From Odoribacter sp036657595 (GTDB lineage Bacteria > Bacteroidota > Bacteroidia > Bacteroidales > Marinifilaceae): a stretch of DNA of 23,891 bases. Shown piece after piece: positions 8,365-15,200 of the stretch. Where the stretch lies: assembly GCA_036657595.1 (NCBI GenBank), contig JAVXFZ010000041.1:1-23891 (forward strand), given 5' to 3'. A model generated the notes under the pieces. That model did not search any database. It had not been told where the DNA came from and worked only from the letters and a program-made list of their open reading frames with translations. The position numbers were made by a program, and so were the translations under genes. How positions within the stretch are numbered: the first letter of the stretch is position 1; each line of letters starts with the position of its first letter.

Positions 8365-9231
8365 TCAGTCGATAGAAGAATGAGCCTTACAATGCCTTTC
8401 CGCGTGATAACTCGACCGCACTAACGGTCCGCTCTCCACAAAAGTAAAACCCTTTGTCAAACCAATTGCTTTATACTCCTCAAAAACTTCCGGACGAATA
8501 TATTCTTTCACCTCTATATTATCGGCAGTCGGCTGCAAATATTGTCCAATGGTCATCACCTGACATCCGACAGCCCGCAAATCATCCATCGTCGCCAATA
8601 TCTCCTCCCGCGTTTCTCCCAATCCGAGCATAATACCCGACTTGGAAACAATCCCCGAAGCAGCAATTTGAGCAATCACCCTCAATGACACCTCGTAGGT
8701 TGCCCGGCTGCGCACCCCATCCGATAAGCGGCGTACCGTCTCCAAATTGTGCGAAATAACTTCCGGATGAGCTTCAATGATTTGCTCCACCAACTCCTCA
8801 CGCCCCTGAAAATCAGGGATCAACACCTCCATCGTTGTTGTCGGATTCTCTCGTTTCACCGCCCGAATCACTTTCACCCAATGCGAAGCACCCAGATCCT
8901 CCACATCATCACGATCCACCGAAGTGATCACCGCGTGTTTCAACTTCAACAGTTTCACCGACTGTGCGATATGCTCAGGCTCTTTCACATCCAACGCAGT
9001 GGGATGTCCCGTCGTAACATTACAAAACTTACAAGCACGTGTGCATACATTTCCACAAATCATAAAAGTAGCAGTACCGCATCCCCAACACTCTCCCTGA
9101 TTAGGACATCTCCCACTGGTACAGATCGTATGAAGATCATTTCCCCGAATCGCATTCATAACCTCCACCGAAAGTTCTCCCATCGGTAATTTAATCTTTA
9201 ACCATTCCGGCTTTCTCCTGTTATTTTCCAT
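8365..9231 (-). CDS. lipA: Lipoyl synthase (radical SAM)
   Basis: LipA inserts two sulfur atoms into protein-bound octanoyl groups. With the start chosen here it is 288 residues. The auxiliary 4Fe-4S cluster ligands C-x4-C-x5-C are Cys37, Cys42 and Cys48; the radical SAM C-x3-C-x2-C ligands are Cys63, Cys67 and Cys70; and the C-terminal RSSY serine motif of true lipoyl synthases is at 272-275. The frame is open upstream to a TTG at 9258, but that codon overlaps the promoter -7 element TACTTTTG (9263-9256), so it should not be in the transcript. The ATG at 9231-9229 (MENNRRKPEWLK) is preferred. It is the first gene of the lipA-lipB operon. Confidence 0.97.
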   Translation of the reverse strand: MENNRRKPEWLKIKLPMGELSVEVMNAIRGNDLHTICTSGRCPNQGECWGCGTATFMICGNVCTRACKFCNVTTGHPTALDVKEPEHIAQSVKLLKLKHAVITSVDRDDVEDLGASHWVKVIRAVKRENPTTTMEVLIPDFQGREELVEQIIEAHPEVISHNLETVRRLSDGVRSRATYEVSLRVIAQIAASGIVSKSGIMLGLGETREEILATMDDLRAVGCQVMTIGQYLQPTADNIEVKEYIRPEVFEEYKAIGLTKGFTFVESGPLVRSSYHAERHCKAHSSID

Positions 9232-9255
9232 TTCTAATTCAATCACATTTTGTTG

Positions 9256-9263
9256 CAAAAGTA
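9256..9263 (-). promoter_or_regulatory. Candidate -7 element for the lipA-lipB operon
   Basis: TACTTTTG on the minus strand matches TAnnTTTG. Transcription would begin near 9250, leaving a leader of about 20 nt before the ATG at 9231. No clear -33 box is seen. Its position helps rule out the upstream TTG start of lipA. Confidence 0.45.
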
Positions 9264-9550
9264 AAAAAGAAAACAGAGAATCATAAATAATGCGAAAAGT
9301 TTAAGTCCATTGTTCCATTTATTCTGTCGCACAAACACCCTTTCTCAAAAGATTCAAAAGGCTTTATCAGCTTTCAAAACCAAAGACATAACTTAATCAA
9401 CACAAAGAATACAGTATCTGTCATATAAAAGTATAATTAAAATAAAACTCATCATCCATTTACAAAAACAGCATAATAAAATCCACACAAACATTTACTT
9501 ATCAATTGATTATCTTGCACTTATAGTTGTATCCCCGATGTAGTCTCAGT
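9264..9550. other. AT-rich gap with no recognised feature
   Basis: This stretch upstream of lipA has no open frame with protein-like composition, no strong hairpin and no repeat that I can see. It runs into the 11-bp repeat block. Confidence 0.6.
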
Positions 9551-9733
9551 GTATCCCCTTCGTTTCGCGACGAAGAGGATACGAAGGGAATACGACGAGA
9601 ATACGAAGGGAAGGTAGCGATACTCAAACCATTCTCAAAGCATTGGGTAGCGATTGGGTAGCGAATTTCTCTCATACGTTGCAACATTTTGCGTTGCAAC
9701 TCTATTGACCGATGACGAAAACGAAGGGCATAC
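9551..9733. repeat. Block of degenerate 11-bp repeats with a 13-bp hairpin
   Basis: Successive 11-bp units are seen on the plus strand: GCGACGAAGAG (9567), GATACGAAGGG (9578), AATACGACGAG (9589), AATACGAAGGG (9600), then a perfect doublet ATTGGGTAGCG (9642 and 9653). A further related copy, ACGAAGGGCATAC, is at 9721-9733. GTATCCCCTTCGT (9551-9563) pairs with 9570-9582 in a 13-bp stem with one mismatch and a TTCGCG loop. Two copies of the palindrome GTTGCAAC (9679-9686 and 9693-9700) lie 6 nt apart. GC content is higher than in the flanks. The block begins exactly where homology in the adjacent GH89 relic stops. Confidence 0.7.
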
Positions 9734-10155
9734 TCCCAGTCCCAATAAGTCATCGAATAACTGTAAGTGCAATAATTAAGGTCATAACGCAACGGCATCA
9801 CAGCTTCCACTCCTACTTTGGGCGAAACGAGGGGCAAGACATTTACTGTCTGTATATTCTTTCCTGTCCAAGTAATCGTCGCGTACAAGTAATAACGCAG
9901 GTAGTGATGCAAGCCGCGAGCCATAGATCCCTGATTATTTTCGTGTATTGTCAATTGGTGGTTGACGGTTGCCAATTCAAAGAAATCTTTATCGCCGGAC
10001 ACTTGCTCAAAGACGATATTTTTTTCTTATTAAGGTATCATTTTAGCCACAAGTTGCTTTAAATTATCGTTTGCTGCGGAAACAAAAACTGCTTGCAGCA
10101 ACAAAAATAACAGCAACAAGAGAAGAGTTGAATATTTTTCTAAAAATAATTTCAT
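9733..10155 (-). pseudogene. Relic of an alpha-N-acetylglucosaminidase (GH89) gene, 5' part only
   Basis: From an ATG at 10155-10153 the minus strand encodes a leucine-rich signal peptide and the start of a mature chain (41 residues), then two consecutive in-frame TAA codons (10032-10027). The same frame then reopens. The following segment (FFELATVNHQLTIHENNQGS, then GLHHYLRYYL, then LNYCTYSYSMTYWDWE) has the look of the N-terminal domain and first barrel strand of NAGLU-type GH89 glycosidases, which remove alpha-GlcNAc from glycans. Homology stops at WDWE, where about 700 or more residues should follow but only 11-bp repeat DNA is present. The catalytic acids are therefore missing. This is a truncated, decaying gene. 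The family call is by eye from remembered family sequence. Confidence 0.75.
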
Positions 10156-10521
10156 ACTTATTTCATTTGATCGTGATGGATCAGAAAATTTTATCCTATA
10201 AATATGGTTATTTTTTTAGGAATATTTCTGTCATTTTGTTTAAAACATACCGTTTTTTTGTAAAAATTACTTGTACGATTAAAATAATACAACCCATTAT
10301 TCTCTTATTACTATTTAAAATTAATCTAAAGATGAGAATCTTAAAATAATATTCTAATTTTCCTTGATAATCGTAAGAACAATCTGTAATTTTGGGTCGC
10401 AATTTAAAGCAAAACGTTTGTGGTACTGTTAAATCGCTAAACAAAGAATATGCTTTACAGCATAAAAGTTTGAATATCATATATTTTAAAATATAATTTA
10501 TTAACAAAACATTTATTCATC
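10156..10521. other. AT-rich intergenic region and leader of the mce operon
   Basis: There is no credible gene here; open frames on both strands are AT-rich and low-complexity. It contains the mce promoter (10364-10394). Between that promoter and the mce ATG are a 5-bp hairpin (TATGC 10449-10453 with GCATA 10460-10464) and a perfect A/T-only 16-bp palindrome at 10480-10495. Confidence 0.6.
10364..10394 (+). promoter_or_regulatory. Promoter of the mce-mmd operon
   Basis: TTG at 10364-10366, a 20-nt spacer and TAATTTTG at 10387-10394 match the Bacteroidota -33/-7 consensus fully. Transcription would start near 10400, giving a leader of about 120 nt. Confidence 0.6.
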
Positions 10522-10926
10522 ATGAAGCCAACTCATATTGAGCACATCGGTATTGCCGTAGCGAGCCTCGACGAAGCTATTCCTTTTTACGAAAAAGTAT
10601 TGGGACTGAAATGCTATGCCGTAGAAGAAGTAAAAGAACAAAAAGTGAAAACCGCTTTCTTTCAGGTAGGTCAAACAAAAATAGAATTATTGGAATCTAC
10701 TGATCCGGAAGGTCCTATTGGTAAATTTGTTGCCAAAAACGGCGGTGGTATGCATCACATGGCATTTGCTGTTGATAATGTAGCAGAAGCTTTGAACGAA
10801 GCGTCTGAAGCCGGCTGTCAATTGATCGACAAAACTCCTCGTAACGGAGCTGAAGGCTTGCACATTGGATTTTTACACCCGAAATCAACCAATCGCGTGC
10901 TGACAGAACTGTGCGGCAAAAATTAA
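10522..10926 (+). CDS. mce: Methylmalonyl-CoA epimerase
   Basis: The enzyme interconverts (2R)- and (2S)-methylmalonyl-CoA, linking the B12-dependent mutase product to the decarboxylase encoded next door. It is a 134-residue protein of the VOC/glyoxalase fold with two beta-alpha-beta modules. Metal-ligand positions are visible: His8 in IEHIGIAV, a His in GGGMHHMAF (75-83), and Glu129 in VLTELCG near the C-terminus. The length is typical. It is the first gene of the propionate-forming cluster, 130 bp ahead of mmdA, with a terminator-like hairpin in the gap, so expression of the downstream genes may be partly uncoupled. The codon use here is less A-rich than in the flanking gap. Confidence 0.95.
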   Translation: MKPTHIEHIGIAVASLDEAIPFYEKVLGLKCYAVEEVKEQKVKTAFFQVGQTKIELLESTDPEGPIGKFVAKNGGGMHHMAFAVDNVAEALNEASEAGCQLIDKTPRNGAEGLHIGFLHPKSTNRVLTELCGKN

Positions 10927-10950
10927 AAGATACAGAAGCTCAAAAAATCA

Positions 10951-11017
10951 AAAGGGTCGAAAAGGTTTGTCAAGAAATGATGCAAATACCTCTTTGACTC
11001 TTTGGATTTATTTTTTT
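10951..11017 (+). terminator. Terminator- or attenuator-like hairpin between mce and mmdA
   Basis: AAAGGGTCGAAAAGG (10951-10965) pairs with CCTCTTTGACTCTTT (10989-11003) over 15 positions with two G-U pairs and one mismatch, around a 23-nt loop. A T-rich run (11007-11017) follows. No second promoter was found before mmdA, so read-through is likely. Confidence 0.5.
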
Positions 11018-11056
11018 GTTTCTAATCAAAAATAAATCAATTTAGCAATATATTGT

Positions 11057-12619
11057 ATGATAACAAATGAAAATAAAGTAAAACAGCTCATTGAGCTGCG
11101 TAAAGAAGCGAAACTGGGCGGAGGACAAAAAAGAATTGATTCTCAACACCAAAAAGGTAAAATGACCGCTCGCGAACGAATTGAAATGTTGTTAGATGAC
11201 GGTAGCTTTGAAGAATTTGATATGTTTGTAACCCACCGTTGTACGAACTTCGGTATGGAGAAAACAAAATTTCTCGGCGATGGTGTTGTTACCGGTCAAG
11301 GAACCATAGATGGTCGTTTAGTATTCGTATTCGCACAGGATTTTACTATATTTGGAGGCGCACTATCGGAAACGTTAGCACAAAAGATTTGTAAAGTAAT
11401 GGACAAAGCGATGGTAGTCGGAGCTCCGATTATCGGTCTGAACGATTCAGGGGGTGCCCGTATTCAGGAAGGCGTTACTTCTTTGGCAGGTTATGCCGAA
11501 ATATTCGAGCGTAACATCTTGGCATCCGGAGTGATTCCTCAGATTTCAGCCATTTTCGGACCTTGTGCCGGTGGTGCAGTCTACTCTCCTGCCCTGACTG
11601 ACTTTATTATGATGACCGACCAAACTTCTTATATGTTTGTCACGGGACCGAAAGTTGTAAAGACCGTTACGAACGAAGATATTACGACAGAAGAATTGGG
11701 TGGTGCAAAAGTCCATTCAAGTAGATCAGGTGTTTCTCACTTCCTCGTAGAAAATGAAGAAGAAGGAATCCTGATTATTCGGAAACTTCTTTCTTATTTA
11801 CCTTCCAACAACTTGGAAGATGCACCGATGTCAAATTGTACCGACCCATTCGATCGTCTTGACGACAAATTAAACAGCATTATTCCGGATAATCCCAACC
11901 TTCCTTACAATATGTTGGACGTGATTGAAGGAATTGTGGACTATGGCGAATTTTTGGAAATACACCGCCTGTACGCTAAAAACATCATCGTTGGATTCTG
12001 CCGTATGGGTGGAATGTCAGTCGGTGTGGTTGCCAACCAACCGAATTTCTATGCCGGAGTTCTTGACATTGAAGCCTCACGAAAAGCAGCTCGCTTTGTC
12101 CGCTTCTGTGACTGTTTCAACATTCCGGTGTTGACGTTGGTAGACGTTCCGGGCTTCTTGCCGGGAAAAGTACAGGAATACGGCGGTATCATCACCCACG
12201 GAGCAAAATTACTGTTTGCTTATGGCGAAGCTACCGTACCGAAGGTAACTGTGACGTTGCGTAAATCATACGGAGGTGCACACGATGTGATGTCGTCCAA
12301 ACAATTACGTGGCGACTTTAACTATGCTTGGCCAACCGCTCAGATTGCCGTTATGGGTGCCAAAGGTGCCATTGAAGTACTTCACGGAAAAGAATTGTCC
12401 GCCATCACGGATCCTGCAGAAAAAGCAAAAGCACTGGAAGACAAAGAAGTTGCTTATAATGAAGCTTTCGCTAATCCATATCAGGCAGCCTCTTACGGAT
12501 ATATTGACGATGTCATTGAACCACGTAACACCCGTTTCCGTGTCATCCGTGCTTTAGAAAGCCTGAGAACCAAGAAAGTGGTCAATCCGCCTAAGAAGCA
12601 TAGTAATATACCGTTATAA
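11057..12619 (+). CDS. mmdA: Methylmalonyl-CoA decarboxylase alpha subunit (carboxyltransferase)
   Basis: This subunit transfers the carboxyl group of (S)-methylmalonyl-CoA to the biotin carrier, releasing propionyl-CoA. It has 520 residues and the two crotonase-like halves of the acyl-CoA carboxyltransferase family. The N-half has GGARIQEG (132-139) and the oxyanion-type GPCAGGA (168-174); the C-half has VDVPGFLPG (362-370) and GGAHDVMSSK (406-415). On sequence alone it could be the beta subunit of propionyl-CoA carboxylase. The following OadG, biotin carrier and OadB genes, and the lack of a biotin carboxylase gene, favour the Na+-pumping decarboxylase. The stop lies 11 bp before the next start, so the genes are co-transcribed. 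Confidence 0.95.
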   Translation: MITNENKVKQLIELRKEAKLGGGQKRIDSQHQKGKMTARERIEMLLDDGSFEEFDMFVTHRCTNFGMEKTKFLGDGVVTGQGTIDGRLVFVFAQDFTIFGGALSETLAQKICKVMDKAMVVGAPIIGLNDSGGARIQEGVTSLAGYAEIFERNILASGVIPQISAIFGPCAGGAVYSPALTDFIMMTDQTSYMFVTGPKVVKTVTNEDITTEELGGAKVHSSRSGVSHFLVENEEEGILIIRKLLSYLPSNNLEDAPMSNCTDPFDRLDDKLNSIIPDNPNLPYNMLDVIEGIVDYGEFLEIHRLYAKNIIVGFCRMGGMSVGVVANQPNFYAGVLDIEASRKAARFVRFCDCFNIPVLTLVDVPGFLPGKVQEYGGIITHGAKLLFAYGEATVPKVTVTLRKSYGGAHDVMSSKQLRGDFNYAWPTAQIAVMGAKGAIEVLHGKELSAITDPAEKAKALEDKEVAYNEAFANPYQAASYGYIDDVIEPRNTRFRVIRALESLRTKKVVNPPKKHSNIPL

Positions 12620-12630
12620 ATACATTATAT

Positions 12631-13008
12631 ATGAATAGTTTAATTATGCTTGCCGGAGATCCGGCAGCCCAAGTGGGTGGATACACAATTGCCGGGACAG
12701 GTTATTTTGTTGTCTTTTTGGCATTGATTGTTTTGGTCGCTATATTTATTATGATTCCAAAGATCATTCGATATTTTATCGTCCGGAAACAAAAGGCGCT
12801 GGAAACAGGAAAAGCACCATCGCACGAAGGTGCAGTCAACGACGCCAATATCAATGTAGCTATTGCTATGGGATTGTATCAGTATTTTAATGAACAGCAC
12901 GACCGGGAAAGTAATATCATTACCATCCACAATGCTCAAAAACAATACTCTCCGTGGAGTTCTAAAATCTATGGAGTACAAAATCAACCCATTAGAAATA
13001 AACGATAA
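12631..13008 (+). CDS. OadG-family small subunit of the decarboxylase complex
   Basis: This is a 125-residue protein with one membrane helix (about 25-43), a basic cytoplasmic linker (RKQKALETGK) and a soluble tail with AIAMGLYQYFNEQHD and the conserved-looking QYSPWSSK at 105-112. In oxaloacetate and methylmalonyl-CoA decarboxylases the OadG or delta subunit anchors and assembles the soluble carboxyltransferase with the membrane pump. The position between mmdA and the biotin carrier matches the Veillonella mmdA-mmdD order. The first ATG, 11 bp after mmdA, is used; Met6 is an alternative. The N-terminal 20 residues before the helix are short and probably extracytoplasmic. Confidence 0.85.
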   Translation: MNSLIMLAGDPAAQVGGYTIAGTGYFVVFLALIVLVAIFIMIPKIIRYFIVRKQKALETGKAPSHEGAVNDANINVAIAMGLYQYFNEQHDRESNIITIHNAQKQYSPWSSKIYGVQNQPIRNKR

Positions 13009-13044
13009 AACGTAAAGGCAAAACGAAGATAAAAATTTAAGATT

Positions 13045-13473
13045 ATGAAGAAATATAAATTCAAAATCAGTGGATACTCTTACGAAGTAGAGGTAGGAAA
13101 AGTGGACGAAAACGGTGCGGTTATTTCCGTAAACGGTACTCCTTACGAAGTAGAAATTGAAAACGATGCTGCGAAAAGTAAAACACCGGTGATCACTCGT
13201 CAGGGCGTTGTCAGCAAAGCCACCACTGGAGAGGTTAAAAAAGTAGTAGAAAGCGGTAACATCTATAAAGTGACAGCTCCGCTCCCCGGCAGTATTTCTA
13301 AAATTATGGTTGCCGTCGGCGACTCTGTGAAAATAGGAGATTGCGTGCTGACAATGGAAGCTATGAAAATGGAAAACAACGTATCCGCAGAAAAAAGCGG
13401 TGTTGTAAAAACAATCAAAGTAAACACCGGTGATGCGGTGCTTCAGGGAGACGTGCTATTGGAAATCGCATAA
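13045..13473 (+). CDS. mmdC: Biotin carboxyl carrier subunit of methylmalonyl-CoA decarboxylase
   Basis: The protein carries biotin that shuttles the carboxyl group from MmdA to the membrane beta subunit. Of its 142 residues, the N-terminal part (1-45) is a small beta-rich domain, 46-75 is a linker, and the C-terminal biotinyl domain (about 76-142) contains EAMKM, with the biotin-accepting Lys108. The linker is short and lacks the long Pro/Ala tract of many carriers. It starts 36 bp after the OadG gene and ends 10 bp before mmdB, so it lies in the same operon. A biotin ligase is expected elsewhere in the genome. Confidence 0.95.
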   Translation: MKKYKFKISGYSYEVEVGKVDENGAVISVNGTPYEVEIENDAAKSKTPVITRQGVVSKATTGEVKKVVESGNIYKVTAPLPGSISKIMVAVGDSVKIGDCVLTMEAMKMENNVSAEKSGVVKTIKVNTGDAVLQGDVLLEIA

Positions 13474-13483
13474 TAAAAAAACG

Positions 13484-15115
13484 ATGAATAAAATTATCTT
13501 CACAGCGCTATCTATCTTATTGCTTGCCTTCAGCAGTATCTGTTCAGGGGCAAACAACGATAACTTAGCGAAAGAACTGACTTCGGGGAAATGGGTCAAC
13601 AAGGCAGGAGGCTATATCCCCAGTGCAACAGGCGAATCGTCGCAAAGAGTCAGCAGGTATAAAATCTATGAATTCAGTGCCAACGGTACGTTCACGATGG
13701 ACTCCATCAAACAACGCTACACCGGTAAATGGGTGCTGAAAGGGGATTCTCTCATTATGAACTACAATGTTCGTAACGTCGTGCATTTCTCTCAGCCGAA
13801 AGACCTGAATGCAAATCACGGAACTTACTGGAAAACATCCGATGAAGTTGATTTGGGAAGCCGCAAAGCACTACTCAAAAATGGTGTTCTGGTATTCTCT
13901 GATGCAGCAATGAATGCGGAGCATAATTCAGATGGCGTAGCCGGATTAAAAAACTTCTGGGAATTTACCGGTTTTGCCAATGCAACATCCGGTAACTTAG
14001 TGATGATTTTGGTTGCCTTAGGCTTTCTTTTCTTAGCCATCCGGTTTAATTATGAACCGATGTTGCTGATCCCCATCGGTATGGGTATCATTGTCGGTAA
14101 CATTCCTTTCTATACGGCAGAAGGCTTCAATATGGAATTGGGAATTTATGAACCGGGATCTGTATTGAATATCCTTTACTCAGGAGTTGTACAGGGTTGG
14201 TATCCTCCCTTGGTGTTCTTGGGAATTGGAGCAATGACCGACTTCTCATCGTTGATTTCCAATCCACGATTGATGATTCTCGGCGCAGCTGCCCAATTAG
14301 GTGTATTTGCTACCTTCCTCGGAGCCCTTTATCTGGGATTCCCCGCACCCGAAGCCGGAGCGATCGGTATCATTGGTGGTGCTGATGGTCCAACGGCTAT
14401 TTTCTTAGCCTCTAAATTAGCGAATGGTGTCAACGTAATGGCAAACGGAGAAGTGGTCAGAAACCTGATCGGACCGATTGCTATTGCTGCATACTCGTAT
14501 ATGGCATTGATTCCGGTGATACAACCGCCGGTCATCCGATTGCTGACAACCAAGAAAGAACGTTTGATTCGTATGCGTCCGCCGCGTGTGGTCAGCCGTA
14601 CGGAAAAACAATTATTCCCGGTTATCGGTCTACTGATTACGGCTTTTATTGCCCCGTCAGCCCTTCCCCTACTCGGTATGCTTTTCTTCGGTAATATCCT
14701 GAAAGAATCTACCGTAACGAACCGTCTGGCTAAGACCGCTTCCAACGCATTGATCGACATTATCACAATGGTATTGGGATTAACGGTTGGTGCATCAACA
14801 CAAGCAAGCGTATTCCTCGAATGGTCTTCTTTGAAGATATTTGTATTGGGAGCAATCGCATTTGCTCTGTCTACCGCCGGTGGTGTGATCTTCGGTAAGA
14901 TCCTGAACTGGTTATCACCGAAAGACAATCCGGTGAACCCGATGATTGGTGCTTCAGGAGTATCTGCCGTTCCCGGTAGTGCCCGTGTTGTACAGAATAT
15001 GGGATTGAAAGAAGATCCGACGAACCACTTGCTGATGCACGCGATGGCACCTAATGTTGCCGGAGTGATTGGTTCAGCAGTTGCAGCCGGAGTGATTCTG
15101 AGCTTCCTGATGTAA
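13484..15115 (+). CDS. mmdB: Na+-translocating decarboxylase beta subunit with an extra N-terminal exported domain
   Basis: The beta subunit decarboxylates carboxybiotin and couples this to Na+ export. The frame runs back to 13430, overlapping mmdC, but the ATG at 13484, 10 bp after the mmdC stop and opening a signal peptide (residues 1-22), is the natural start and gives 543 residues. Residues 170-543 are the multi-helix OadB pump, with GIGAMTDFSSLISNPR (247-262), the key-acid motif GGADGPTAIF (298-307), GASGVSAVPGSARV (489-502) and MAPNVAGVIGSAVAAG (521-536). Residues about 23-165 are an added beta-rich domain (GKWVNKAGGY, YEFSANGTFTMDS, GKWVLKGDSL) resembling small lipocalin-like domains. 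Ordinary OadB proteins are about 370-430 residues and lack it. It is the last gene before the terminator. Confidence 0.93.
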   Translation: MNKIIFTALSILLLAFSSICSGANNDNLAKELTSGKWVNKAGGYIPSATGESSQRVSRYKIYEFSANGTFTMDSIKQRYTGKWVLKGDSLIMNYNVRNVVHFSQPKDLNANHGTYWKTSDEVDLGSRKALLKNGVLVFSDAAMNAEHNSDGVAGLKNFWEFTGFANATSGNLVMILVALGFLFLAIRFNYEPMLLIPIGMGIIVGNIPFYTAEGFNMELGIYEPGSVLNILYSGVVQGWYPPLVFLGIGAMTDFSSLISNPRLMILGAAAQLGVFATFLGALYLGFPAPEAGAIGIIGGADGPTAIFLASKLANGVNVMANGEVVRNLIGPIAIAAYSYMALIPVIQPPVIRLLTTKKERLIRMRPPRVVSRTEKQLFPVIGLLITAFIAPSALPLLGMLFFGNILKESTVTNRLAKTASNALIDIITMVLGLTVGASTQASVFLEWSSLKIFVLGAIAFALSTAGGVIFGKILNWLSPKDNPVNPMIGASGVSAVPGSARVVQNMGLKEDPTNHLLMHAMAPNVAGVIGSAVAAGVILSFLM

Positions 15116-15133
15116 TCATTACATTCAAATAGA

Positions 15134-15174
15134 AAGAGGGCTATGTTATCGCAACATAGCCCTCTTCTTTTTTT
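15134..15174. terminator. Bidirectional terminator between mmdB and pepT
   Basis: A perfect 14-bp stem (15134-15147 with 15153-15166) with a 5-nt loop is followed on the plus strand by TTCTTTTTTT. On the minus strand it is followed by TTTCTATTTG. It ends the mmd operon and probably also the convergent pepT transcript. Confidence 0.9.
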
Positions 15175-15200
15175 CGATGAACAGTAGAGAATTTTCCGAT

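Noticed and set aside
9502..10002. Intact 166-residue minus-strand protein with a GTG start
   Set aside because: The frame is the middle part of the GH89 relic plus translated repeat DNA; the true gene start lies upstream beyond two stop codons.
10480..10495. 16-bp palindrome upstream of mce as an operator
   Set aside because: It is made only of A and T in a very AT-rich region, so chance is a sufficient explanation.
10208..10507. 99-codon minus-strand open frame in the gap before mce
   Set aside because: It is very AT-rich with low-complexity composition and overlaps the mce promoter; no family likeness.
13430..13483. Upstream start of mmdB inside mmdC
   Set aside because: The added 18 residues overlap mmdC in another frame and would put a Cys- and Lys-rich stretch before a clean signal peptide at 13484.
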